Shown: positions 17,720 to 26,356 of the stretch, piece by piece
How the letters are laid out: each line of letters begins with the position of its first letter
How positions within the stretch are numbered: position 1 is the first letter of the stretch
Assembly (NCBI GenBank): GCA_900498215.1
Contig: LR026962.1
Span: 3,041,005-3,088,897 of the forward strand
Source of the DNA: an uncultured Paludibacter sp.
Lineage (GTDB): Bacteria > Bacteroidota > Bacteroidia > Bacteroidales > Paludibacteraceae
Reading direction: 5' to 3'
DNA length: 47,893 nt
The notes under the pieces: generated by a model
What the model was told of the DNA's origin: nothing
What the model saw: only the letters and a program-made list of their open reading frames with translations
The model's database searches: none
Made by a program: the position numbers and the translations under genes

Positions 17720-20700
17720 ATGAAAGTGTTAAAAACATTCTACAAGTATGGTTTACTTTCTTTGCTGTTGGTTTATGCAGTAAATGCAAATGCGAATACA
17801 TTCAATTTAGAAGTAAATCAAGAGGGAATTGAAATCTCTGGTACTGTGAAAGATGAAGCCGGAGAACCAATTCTGGGCGTTAAAGTTATGGAAGTTGGTG
17901 CTATGAATGGTGTAATAACCAATGTAAATGGTAAATTTACCATTTATGTAAAGAACAAAGGTGCAAAACTTCAATTCTCTTCCATAGGATATGAAACCTA
18001 TGAAATTACGGTGGATGATTCCCACATCAATTTACAAATTACATTACAGGAAAAAGTAAGTAAATTAGACGAATTGGTAGTGATAGGATATGGAACGATG
18101 AAAAAACGAGATGTGTCAGGTTCCATTTCATCAATAAGTAATGATGCTATAGAAAACACGCCGATTAAAAACATTATGTCTGCAATTCAAGGACGTGCTT
18201 CCGGCGTACAAGTTGTTTCTAATTCAGGTGCTCCTGGTGACGGAATTTCTGTTACCGTACGAGGTCAGTCTACGTTAAATTCAGGAAATGATCCACTATA
18301 TGTAATAGATGGTGTTCCGGTTGAAACAAGTTCATTATCTAAACTTAACGGGTGGGAATCTCATGGGCTGAATCCATTAGCGGATATAAATCCGCAGGAT
18401 ATTGAATCTATCGAGATTTTAAAAGATGGTTCATCAACTGCAATCTATGGTTCGAGAGCTGCAAATGGCGTTATTCTCATTACAACCAAAAGAGGAAAAG
18501 AAGGAAAACCCCAAATAAATTTAAATATTTATACCGGAGTAAGCAAACTTCCAAGAAAACTAAGTGTGCTAAATGCAACGCAATGGAGAGACATAATTAT
18601 TGATACATATAAAAATTTGGATGCGTATAATGATGCAACAACCCCAACAGAGCCACACTGGACTGCAATAGATTCATTGAATCCTATGAATAGCGGAGAT
18701 GTTGATTGGCAGGATGTTATGTACAGAACTGCAACCCAAAAACAAATTAGTCTTTCAGTTATAGGGGGAACACAAGGTGCAAAATATTCGTTAAACACAT
18801 CGTATTTAGATCAAGATGGTATCCTATTGAATTCAAATTATAAAAGAATAACATCCAGATTAAATGTAGACTTTAAAGTTACTGATAAAATAAATACCGG
18901 TTATAGTGTTTCATTTACCAATGGCAGAAATAATAGAATAAATGCCGGTGGAACAGGAAATAACAGTTTGGTACAATCTATCTTAGTACGACCTCCGGTA
19001 TATTCACTTACTTATCCTGATGGCACTCCCATTTATTACTTTAATGGAAAACGTAATCCTGTTGGGCTTGCTGAAGAGTGTACGCACTTAAATACTACAA
19101 ATAGAATTATTGGAAATCAATACATTGAATTTGAGCTTCTTAAGGATTTAAGATTCAAAACAAGTATTAGTTTGGATTTCATAAATATGAAAGAAGATGA
19201 GTTTTATCCAACAACTGTTGATTATAGAGCAGGATATAATACAGGAGCAGTAAGTTCTACAAACAATTTGACATGGATAAATGAAAACTATTTAACTTAC
19301 ACTAAATCGTTTGATAAAAAGCATAATTTCTCGCTTCTTGGAGGATTCAGTCAGCAAGCCTGGAAATATGAAAGAACCGGTTTGAGCGGAATGTATTTTG
19401 CAAGTGATAATATTACAACACTAAACGGCGCCGGAACTATATCAGGGACAGATGTAAATATTGCAACGGAACACAGTTTAATGTCTGTTTTTGGACGTTT
19501 AGGTTATGATTATTTGGGTAAATATTTGTTTCAAGCAAATATGAGAGCAGACGGTTCTTCACGATTTGGCAAAGAAAATAGATGGGGTTATTTCCCATCA
19601 GCATCATTAGCATGGCGTTTTTCAGATGAAAAATTCTTGAAAAATATTAAACAGATTGAAGATGCTAAACTTCGTTTAAGTGTAGGACAAATAGGAAATG
19701 AATCCATAGGGAATTATATTTCACAAGGAGAATTCACTTTAGGAGCAAATTATTTAGATTATTCAGGAGCTGCTCCTACCGCAATGCCTAATTATAGCCT
19801 GTCTTGGGAAACCACCACTCAATATGATGCAGGTTTAGACATTTCATTATTTAAAGGAAGAATATATTTGACTGCTGACGTGTATTTGAAAAGAACAACA
19901 GATCTTCTTTTTAATGTGCCGATTCCGGAAACAACAGGATTTAGCTCAATAAGTCAAAATATTGGAGAAATTGAAAATAAAGGATTAGAATTCGCATTAA
20001 CAACCCATAATTTTACGGGTGTATTCAAATGGACTTCTAATCTAAACATCGGAATGAATAGAAACAAGGTTGTAAGTTTACCTGAAAATATTCTTACAAA
20101 TGGATACCTTCAAAATGGAACCTACCAGATTCTAAAAGTGGGCGAACCTATAGGAACTTTTTACGGATGGAAATTCTTAGGAGTTTATTCACGCGATGAA
20201 GATAATGTGAACAAAGTAAGATACGGTTCGGCAAATGGAAAATTATTCAGAGGAGGAGATCCTATTTGGGATGATTTCAAAGAAGATCAAGTAATCGATA
20301 ATCAGGATAAGCAAATTATTGGTAATGCACAGCCGAAATTTACCGGAGGATTTAACAATGACTTCTCATATAAAAACTTCTCGTTAAACGCCTTTTTCCA
20401 ATTTTCTTATGGAAATGATATTTACAGTAACTTGAATATGATGCGTAACTGGGTATTTGCTTACAATAACGTATCTACAGATGCTTTGCATAGATGGCGA
20501 GAACCAGGAGATGTTACAGATATCCCGAGACCTATCAGAAACGATCCTTTAGGAAACGAATATAATAGAGTGTCTGATAGATGGATTGAGGATGGCTCAT
20601 ATATTAGATTAAAAAATGTGACCCTTGCTTATGATTTGCCTCAAAATATAGTAAAGAAAATTTTCCTTAGTGGATTACAGTTTTACGTAACAGGTGAAAA

Positions 20701-20833
20701 TTTAATAACTTGGACTCATTATACTGCTTATGACCCCGAAGTAAGTTCTTACAGTGGATTGCAACTTGGTATTGATGATGGTTCTTATCCTCAAAGCCGT
20801 ACATTTATATTTGGGTTAAATTTAAAATTCTAA
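17720..20833 (+). CDS. susC: SusC/RagA-type TonB-dependent outer-membrane glycan transporter
   Basis: A 1037-aa outer-membrane porter. After a signal peptide (FYKYGLLSLLLVYAVNANA) comes a CarboxypepD_reg-like domain (about 37-112, ISGTVKDEAGEPILGVKV), then the SusC linker ELVVIGYGTMKKRDVSGSIS, the plug (about 125-235, with GRASGVQVVSNSGAPGDG, VIDGVP and SIEILKDGSSTAIYGSRA), and a beta-barrel of about 800 residues ending in FIFGLNLKF. It works with the SusD lipoprotein encoded 14 bp downstream and is powered by TonB. No FecR/anti-sigma extension is seen, in keeping with control by the AraC-type regulator. It heads a seven-gene operon. The substrate, probably a GlcNAc-containing oligosaccharide, is inferred from the enzymes that follow. 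Confidence 0.96.
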   Translation: MKVLKTFYKYGLLSLLLVYAVNANANTFNLEVNQEGIEISGTVKDEAGEPILGVKVMEVGAMNGVITNVNGKFTIYVKNKGAKLQFSSIGYETYEITVDDSHINLQITLQEKVSKLDELVVIGYGTMKKRDVSGSISSISNDAIENTPIKNIMSAIQGRASGVQVVSNSGAPGDGISVTVRGQSTLNSGNDPLYVIDGVPVETSSLSKLNGWESHGLNPLADINPQDIESIEILKDGSSTAIYGSRAANGVILITTKRGKEGKPQINLNIYTGVSKLPRKLSVLNATQWRDIIIDTYKNLDAYNDATTPTEPHWTAIDSLNPMNSGDVDWQDVMYRTATQKQISLSVIGGTQGAKYSLNTSYLDQDGILLNSNYKRITSRLNVDFKVTDKINTGYSVSFTNGRNNRINAGGTGNNSLVQSILVRPPVYSLTYPDGTPIYYFNGKRNPVGLAEECTHLNTTNRIIGNQYIEFELLKDLRFKTSISLDFINMKEDEFYPTTVDYRAGYNTGAVSSTNNLTWINENYLTYTKSFDKKHNFSLLGGFSQQAWKYERTGLSGMYFASDNITTLNGAGTISGTDVNIATEHSLMSVFGRLGYDYLGKYLFQANMRADGSSRFGKENRWGYFPSASLAWRFSDEKFLKNIKQIEDAKLRLSVGQIGNESIGNYISQGEFTLGANYLDYSGAAPTAMPNYSLSWETTTQYDAGLDISLFKGRIYLTADVYLKRTTDLLFNVPIPETTGFSSISQNIGEIENKGLEFALTTHNFTGVFKWTSNLNIGMNRNKVVSLPENILTNGYLQNGTYQILKVGEPIGTFYGWKFLGVYSRDEDNVNKVRYGSANGKLFRGGDPIWDDFKEDQVIDNQDKQIIGNAQPKFTGGFNNDFSYKNFSLNAFFQFSYGNDIYSNLNMMRNWVFAYNNVSTDALHRWREPGDVTDIPRPIRNDPLGNEYNRVSDRWIEDGSYIRLKNVTLAYDLPQNIVKKIFLSGLQFYVTGENLITWTHYTAYDPEVSSYSGLQLGIDDGSYPQSRTFIFGLNLKF

Positions 20834-20847
20834 AATGATATTGAACT

Positions 20848-22227
20848 ATGAAAACTATAAAATTTATAATTATTTCCCTGTTGTCATTTTCAATTGTTTC
20901 TTGTTCCGGATTATTAGATAAAGAGCCAATAAGCAGTTTTTCTGCGGACGGTTTTTATAAAACAACAAGCGACGCACAAACAGGGGTATACGGAATATAT
21001 GATGCAGCACAAAGTGCTTTCAGAACGAATTTTTCCTATTGGGGAGAAGGAAGGGCAGACAATGTAAAAACAGCTCAATCGGGAGAAGGTTTAGCACTTA
21101 TTCAGAATAACCTGGATGCTTCGTTAGGGTCTGCCTATTGGGGAGACTTATATAATATAATAAATCGGGCAAACTACGCTATTAAATATATTCCTAATGT
21201 ATATAGTGCAACAGATGCTACAGGAAGTCGATTAATAGGTGAAGCCAAAGCATTAAGGGCATTGGCATACTTTTATCTTGCAAGAGTTTGGGGCGACGTT
21301 CCTGTTATAACTGAACCGTATTTATCAATTGACCAAGGAATCTTTGTTACAAAAACAGATAAAGAAACTGTTTTGGATTTAGTCGAAGACGACTTAAAAT
21401 TTGCGGCTCAATATTGTATAGATAAATTTGGAGACAACAGAGACAGGATAATGTTTACAAAAGGTTCGGCAAATGCTTTGTTAACCCAAGTGTATATGTG
21501 GAGACATAAATACGATGAAGCAATAACAACTTCAAAATTAGTGTTAGATAACAGTTTATATTCGTTAGTTACAACAATGGCTGATTGGGGAAATATATTT
21601 ACTGCCGGATACTCTAAAGAAAGTATTTTTGAAGTTGCTTATAGCGATAAAGAAACCAATTCATTAAGAGTATTATACGCTATCGGCTCTTATGCTATTT
21701 ATACTCCGTCAGAAAAATTTAAATCCTCTTACGAAACAGGCGATAAAAGAATTGATTATGTATATGACGTAACGCTTGCCGATCCTAAAGCAATATGGAA
21801 ATTTTTAGGAAAAGGCGTAAGCGATGAAGTTTCTACAGCTTCAAAACAAGATATTGTTCTTATTAGGTTGGCTGATATAATGTTACTTCGTGCTGAGGCG
21901 CTCAACAAAAAAGGAGGTGCTGCAAATATAGCAGAAGCTCTCTTACTGTTAAACAAAATAAGAACTCGTGCCGGACTAACCGCTTTTGCTACTGAAGCTG
22001 ATGCTAAAGCTGTTTACGGCGACTTAGAATCTGCAATTCTACACGAAAGATCAATAGAATTATGCTTTGAAGGACACCGTTGGTTTGATTTGGTTCGTAC
22101 GGGAAAAGCTATTTCGACAATGAAACCGATAAATGGATTAAGTGATGAAAAAAATCTGGTTTGGCCTATTTCAATAACTTCATTACAAAAAAATCCTAAT
22201 TTGGAACAAAACGAGTATTATAAATAA
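20848..22227 (+). CDS. susD: SusD/RagB-type glycan-binding surface lipoprotein
   Basis: A 459-aa lid protein for SusC. The lipobox SIVSC puts the lipidated Cys at residue 19. Family patterns include LLDKEPISSFSADGFYKT, EAKALRALAYFYLARVWGDV (about 130-150), VLIRLADIMLLRAEALNK, LLNKIRTRAGL and the C-terminal HERSIELCFEGHRWFDLVRT, followed by the usual WPI and NPNLEQNEYY ending. The TPR-like helices form the platform that contacts SusC. It begins 14 bp after susC and is surely co-transcribed. Binding specificity cannot be read from sequence. Confidence 0.96.
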   Translation: MKTIKFIIISLLSFSIVSCSGLLDKEPISSFSADGFYKTTSDAQTGVYGIYDAAQSAFRTNFSYWGEGRADNVKTAQSGEGLALIQNNLDASLGSAYWGDLYNIINRANYAIKYIPNVYSATDATGSRLIGEAKALRALAYFYLARVWGDVPVITEPYLSIDQGIFVTKTDKETVLDLVEDDLKFAAQYCIDKFGDNRDRIMFTKGSANALLTQVYMWRHKYDEAITTSKLVLDNSLYSLVTTMADWGNIFTAGYSKESIFEVAYSDKETNSLRVLYAIGSYAIYTPSEKFKSSYETGDKRIDYVYDVTLADPKAIWKFLGKGVSDEVSTASKQDIVLIRLADIMLLRAEALNKKGGAANIAEALLLLNKIRTRAGLTAFATEADAKAVYGDLESAILHERSIELCFEGHRWFDLVRTGKAISTMKPINGLSDEKNLVWPISITSLQKNPNLEQNEYYK

Positions 22228-22256
22228 TCGAATGTTGATTAAAAAACAGATACAAA

Positions 22257-22838
22257 ATGAAAAAAATATCGAAAATAATCGGAGCATCCTTAAAATTGTT
22301 TATTTTAGCAGTGGTTTTAGGAACTTTTACGAAATGCGAAATACAAGATGATTTTAAGTATCAATCCAGCCCTACTAATGCAAATTTAGGAAAAACATGC
22401 TGGGGGTTCATTCAAGAGAGAACCGATATTATGTCTATGATGCAGGATGCAATCAATAGAGCACAAATGCAGAGTTATTACTCTGAAGACAAAGGATATA
22501 CTTATATCTTGCCTAGAAATAATGCTTGGACAAAGTACTTAAAGAGTAAAAGTTACACCGCAATTTCAGATATTCCTGTGGCAGAGCTTCAAAACATACT
22601 AAAGTATCATCTTGTAAAGGCAAAAGTAAATTTTTCAGATCCGGTGCTTATAACATCGAATAATCCTATTGCTTACGATACGGAAAGCGGTTCGATAATG
22701 TATTTATCTCATAATACAAACTTTCAAGGTTTGATTAATCAAAATACAAAAAAATCGTGGACCATTATTACCTCGAATTTAGTGCCTACAAATGGCGTTA
22801 TTCACGTAGTTGATGATGTTGTATATTTAAGTCAATAA
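22257..22838 (+). CDS. Fasciclin (FAS1)-domain lipoprotein in the surface-binding-protein position
   Basis: A 193-aa lipoprotein: the hydrophobic N-terminus ends in TFTKC, giving a lipidated Cys near residue 27. The rest resembles one FAS1 domain: YTYILPRNNAWTKYLKSK (the TVFAPTN-type box), LQNILKYHLVKAKV (the H box region) and IITSNLVPTNGVIHVVDDVV near the C-terminus. FAS1 domains are adhesion or ligand-binding folds. The gene occupies the slot after susD where glycan-binding SusE/SusF-type proteins are usually found, so a surface carbohydrate-binding role is a reasonable inference but not shown. One base separates it from the next gene. Confidence 0.8.
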   Translation: MKKISKIIGASLKLFILAVVLGTFTKCEIQDDFKYQSSPTNANLGKTCWGFIQERTDIMSMMQDAINRAQMQSYYSEDKGYTYILPRNNAWTKYLKSKSYTAISDIPVAELQNILKYHLVKAKVNFSDPVLITSNNPIAYDTESGSIMYLSHNTNFQGLINQNTKKSWTIITSNLVPTNGVIHVVDDVVYLSQ

Positions 22839-22839
22839 A

Positions 22840-24777
22840 ATGAATAAATACAGATTAGTTTTCTCAAATAAGATTGTGTTGATGATTTTGGGGTATGCTT
22901 TAATTATTAAAGTATATCCCTTTTCAAGTAACCCGACGTACATTCCAAGCAATAATCAAATTTTAGAAAAAACAGGAAACTTTCCTTTTTTCAATATTAT
23001 AAAACAATATAATGTCGGCGATTACATTCCAAAAGATCAAGGAGGAAAATTTATTCAATCTGAATTATTCGATAGTGAAAATGATGAGTATATCGTTAAA
23101 CAAATTCAAAAAGGCGCTTTAGAAAATATTTACGGGAATCCTATTAATTGGATAAAATATGAAGAAACAGAATTAGAAAAAAGCGTCTGGTTAAGCCGTT
23201 TGTATTTTTTGCCTAGCTTTGGAAGAATGTATTATCTAACAAATGATAGTGCGTATATTTCTTATGCAATGAATTTTCTTCGGAAATGGTACAATGAAAA
23301 TTTAGAATTGTTTAAGCAAAAAAGAACAAAATATAATTGGACAGATATGCAAATAGCATGGCGATGTATACATCTTAGCTGGTTTTATTTTTTAGGAGAA
23401 AAAGCGCTTTCAGAAACTGATAAAGAGTTTATCATTGATATATTAGATGAACATTCAAAAATACTTCTTGAACATTTTGGGAAACAACCGTTGAACGAGT
23501 TCAATCATCAATCTCACGGAGCATTGGCAATGCTTTATGTGGGTGCGCTGTTTCCACAGATGGAACAATCAAAATCGCTTATAGACACTTCACTAAAAAT
23601 TCTTGAACATCACATTCAATATGCTTTTTATAAAGACGGCGGAAATGTAGAGCAAATGTTTGGGTATTATCCTTTTGAGGCACATATTTTTAGAGATGCA
23701 TATCTGCTTTGTAAGTATAATAATGTTGAGAAACCAAACGGAATTGACGAGTTGCTGGTGAAAATGCAGAGTTTTATTTCTGCCGTAAAACAACCCAATG
23801 AAACAATGCCTCCTGTGAATGATTCGTATGAAATGCCTACAGAAGTTATACTTGAAACGCTCGGAAAAATAAACGACACGCTTTCTCAAAATAATTTATG
23901 CAAAAGTAAATTTTTTAATGAAACCCAAATTGGTGTAATTAAAAAAAGAATAGGAAATAATTCCTGGTATATTTTGGCAAATCCGGCAAAAACAATTGGC
24001 GCACACATGCACGCAGGCAGATTAGCTTTCAATATTTGGTATAACAACACGCCTATTATTAGAGATGGTGGATGTTGCAATTACGATAATCCTTTATTAT
24101 ATCAATGGTATAGAACTTCAACGGCACACAACACGGTTTTAATAGACGGAAAAACCGATGAAGCAACATCAACCGATTTGTTGTGGGCACCCAAAAGGGA
24201 AACACAGAACAAAATAACTGATTTTATAGAGGATAAAGATTTTACCTTTTTAAGAATGCACTCTCCGGCTGACGAAAAAACAAATTCTTCCGTGGATTGG
24301 TACAGGTCAATCGTTTTGATTGACAGCGCCTGTCTTATTTTACATGATTTTTTCAAAACCGAGAGCCGGCACAGTTACGAATTATTATTCCATTTTAGTG
24401 ATTCTGTCAATATCTTAAAGGGAAATAATACTCTCTCGATAGATAAAAATTCTACAAAAATTAATATTTTTCCTGTCGACAAAAATATAATCGAGAATCT
24501 TTCAATAAAAGAGGGATTTATAAATGTGGATGGAAAAAATATTAAAGCTCCTTATGCTCAATATACAATAAACGCAAATGGAGATTTGCACTCATTCATT
24601 ATTTTCACCCCGAGAAATAAAAATGAATTTAAAATAAAAACACTGGCAAATTCAGATGGAGCGGGTTTAAAGATAAAGATAAACAATAAAAACCGCACGT
24701 TATTATTTCCAAATCCCGACTGTAAATCATTAAATATTTTCAAAAAGAACACTCAAAATCAATTTGAGATATTTTAA
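22840..24777 (+). CDS. Heparinase II/III-family protein (candidate polysaccharide lyase)
   Basis: A 645-aa protein with an N-terminal signal or anchor (IVLMILGYALIIKVYPFSS). About residues 60-340 form the alpha/alpha toroid of the heparinase II/III family, with NWTDMQIAWRCIHLSWFY and NEFNHQSHGALAML (N222, H223, H226). The C-terminal half is the beta-sandwich domain PF07940, recognised by GAHMHAGRLAFNIWYNN (H389, H391), PIIRDGGCCNYDN and YRTSTAHNTVLIDGK. Relatives cleave uronic-acid-containing glycans (heparin, heparan, alginate, related polymers) by beta-elimination. The common H-A-H-A-D motif is H-M-H-A-G here, so the exact lyase family cannot be stated. It suggests that the target polymer contains uronate next to hexosamine. 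Confidence 0.8.
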   Translation: MNKYRLVFSNKIVLMILGYALIIKVYPFSSNPTYIPSNNQILEKTGNFPFFNIIKQYNVGDYIPKDQGGKFIQSELFDSENDEYIVKQIQKGALENIYGNPINWIKYEETELEKSVWLSRLYFLPSFGRMYYLTNDSAYISYAMNFLRKWYNENLELFKQKRTKYNWTDMQIAWRCIHLSWFYFLGEKALSETDKEFIIDILDEHSKILLEHFGKQPLNEFNHQSHGALAMLYVGALFPQMEQSKSLIDTSLKILEHHIQYAFYKDGGNVEQMFGYYPFEAHIFRDAYLLCKYNNVEKPNGIDELLVKMQSFISAVKQPNETMPPVNDSYEMPTEVILETLGKINDTLSQNNLCKSKFFNETQIGVIKKRIGNNSWYILANPAKTIGAHMHAGRLAFNIWYNNTPIIRDGGCCNYDNPLLYQWYRTSTAHNTVLIDGKTDEATSTDLLWAPKRETQNKITDFIEDKDFTFLRMHSPADEKTNSSVDWYRSIVLIDSACLILHDFFKTESRHSYELLFHFSDSVNILKGNNTLSIDKNSTKINIFPVDKNIIENLSIKEGFINVDGKNIKAPYAQYTINANGDLHSFIIFTPRNKNEFKIKTLANSDGAGLKIKINNKNRTLLFPNPDCKSLNIFKKNTQNQFEIF

Positions 24778-24791
24778 TATACTTTTTTATA

Positions 24792-26345
24792 ATGATAAAA
24801 AAACTCCAAATATTCATTACGTTGCTTCTTCTTATTTGCTATCCGCAAATAAAAGCAAATTCTCAAAACAGCCTCACAAATGATTTTGACATAAAAGGAT
24901 TTCATTTAGATCTTCGTATTCAGGTTATGACGCCCCAAGCGTTACACAATTTTGCCAAAGAATTATCAGAATTTGGAATTAATACGCTGGTAATGGAATG
25001 GGAAGCGTCTTATCCTTATGAAAAACATGCGGTTATCTCCAATAAATATGCGTACACGAGGGAAGAAGTAAAATCATTTATTGAATATTGTAATTCATTG
25101 GGCATTGATGTAATTCCGTTACAACAATGTTTTGGACACGTAGAATATATTTTACGAAACGAACGATACAGTGCTTTAAAAGAAGATCGGAAAGATATTT
25201 CACAGATTTGCCCACTCGAAACCAAAGGCGACAGTCTGCTTTTTTCTGATTTATTTAAAGATATGGCATTGTTACATACTTCCAAATATTTTCATATAGG
25301 TGGCGATGAAACTTATCTGTTGGGGCATTGTGAAAAATGTTCATTAAAAGCCTCACAGGAAGGAAAATCGAAATTATTTGTGGATTATATGAAGATGATT
25401 TGTAAGATTCTTATCGGTATGGGAAAAACACCTGTAATGTGGGCTGATATTTTGTTGAAATATCCTGAAGCTGCTAATGAACTCCCCAAAGAAACCATTT
25501 TTATTGATTGGAATTACGGATGGAAAAACAATTATTTTGGCGATATTGGTGCATTACAAAAGCAAGGACTTGTGTTTTGGGGTTCTCCTGCCATTCGTAG
25601 TCATCCTGATAATTGGTATATAACGGAATGGGAGAAGCATTTTAATAATCAACGTGATTTTATTCCTTATGCCCGTAAAGCAGGTTATAAAGGAATGGTA
25701 ATGACTTCTTGGTCAACTTCGGGATTATACGGTTTTACTTGGGACGTCAATTATGAAGTGTTGGATATGAAACAAATCCGAAATACATATCCTTTGTCTG
25801 GGTTTCGTGTTTTGGTAGCTTCTTACGCACAAGCGTTAAAGCAAAAAGAACCGTTAGATCCCAAAGCATTTGTAACGAAATATGCCGCTGAACGATTCGG
25901 ATTTACGCAGTCTGAAAGCGAGAAATTTTGGGAAACGTTTACTATTCCGCAGGAATTAATAGGGGATGGAAAACCTGTAAAAAGTCAATCTATAGCCGAT
26001 TTACAAAAAGAGACGCATCGGATAAAAGAAATTTTATACCGTTTGTCACCAAAAAGAAATAAAAAAGAATTTGAACATTTCAAATTAATGATTGATTTAA
26101 GAGAATTTTATTTGAAGTTTAAAGAACTCAAAGCTATTTATAATTCGGAAAACTTTTCGCGGAATGAATCCTTTGTTTTGATTTCTCAATTGGAAGATTT
26201 AATAAAGCAATCTAAAATGTTGGACAAAAGATTTTATAAGCTGCAAAAAAGTTTTCTCCCCAGTAAAGAAATTGAAGAACAAAATGAATTCCGCAGGATG
26301 GATTTAGTGAATATGTATAATCGAGTTGTAAGTATGAGTAAATAA
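24792..26345 (+). CDS. GH20 family beta-N-acetylhexosaminidase, hexosaminidase-D-like
   Basis: A 517-aa exported enzyme (signal peptide IFITLLLLICYPQIKA). The TIM barrel starts early (KGFHLDLRIQVM) without the extra N-terminal GH20b domain, as in hexosaminidase D-type members. The GH20 catalytic pair is D172-E173 in YFHIGGDETYLLG. Other barrel markers are GHVEYILRNERY, PVMWADILL and MTSWSTSGLYG. A helical C-terminal region (about 390-517) follows. GH20 enzymes release terminal GlcNAc or GalNAc by substrate-assisted catalysis. It is 14 bp after the heparinase-fold gene and 11 bp before a second, different GH20, so the two probably act on different linkages or ends. Confidence 0.88.
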   Translation: MIKKLQIFITLLLLICYPQIKANSQNSLTNDFDIKGFHLDLRIQVMTPQALHNFAKELSEFGINTLVMEWEASYPYEKHAVISNKYAYTREEVKSFIEYCNSLGIDVIPLQQCFGHVEYILRNERYSALKEDRKDISQICPLETKGDSLLFSDLFKDMALLHTSKYFHIGGDETYLLGHCEKCSLKASQEGKSKLFVDYMKMICKILIGMGKTPVMWADILLKYPEAANELPKETIFIDWNYGWKNNYFGDIGALQKQGLVFWGSPAIRSHPDNWYITEWEKHFNNQRDFIPYARKAGYKGMVMTSWSTSGLYGFTWDVNYEVLDMKQIRNTYPLSGFRVLVASYAQALKQKEPLDPKAFVTKYAAERFGFTQSESEKFWETFTIPQELIGDGKPVKSQSIADLQKETHRIKEILYRLSPKRNKKEFEHFKLMIDLREFYLKFKELKAIYNSENFSRNESFVLISQLEDLIKQSKMLDKRFYKLQKSFLPSKEIEEQNEFRRMDLVNMYNRVVSMSK

Positions 26346-26356
26346 AAAATCAGTTT

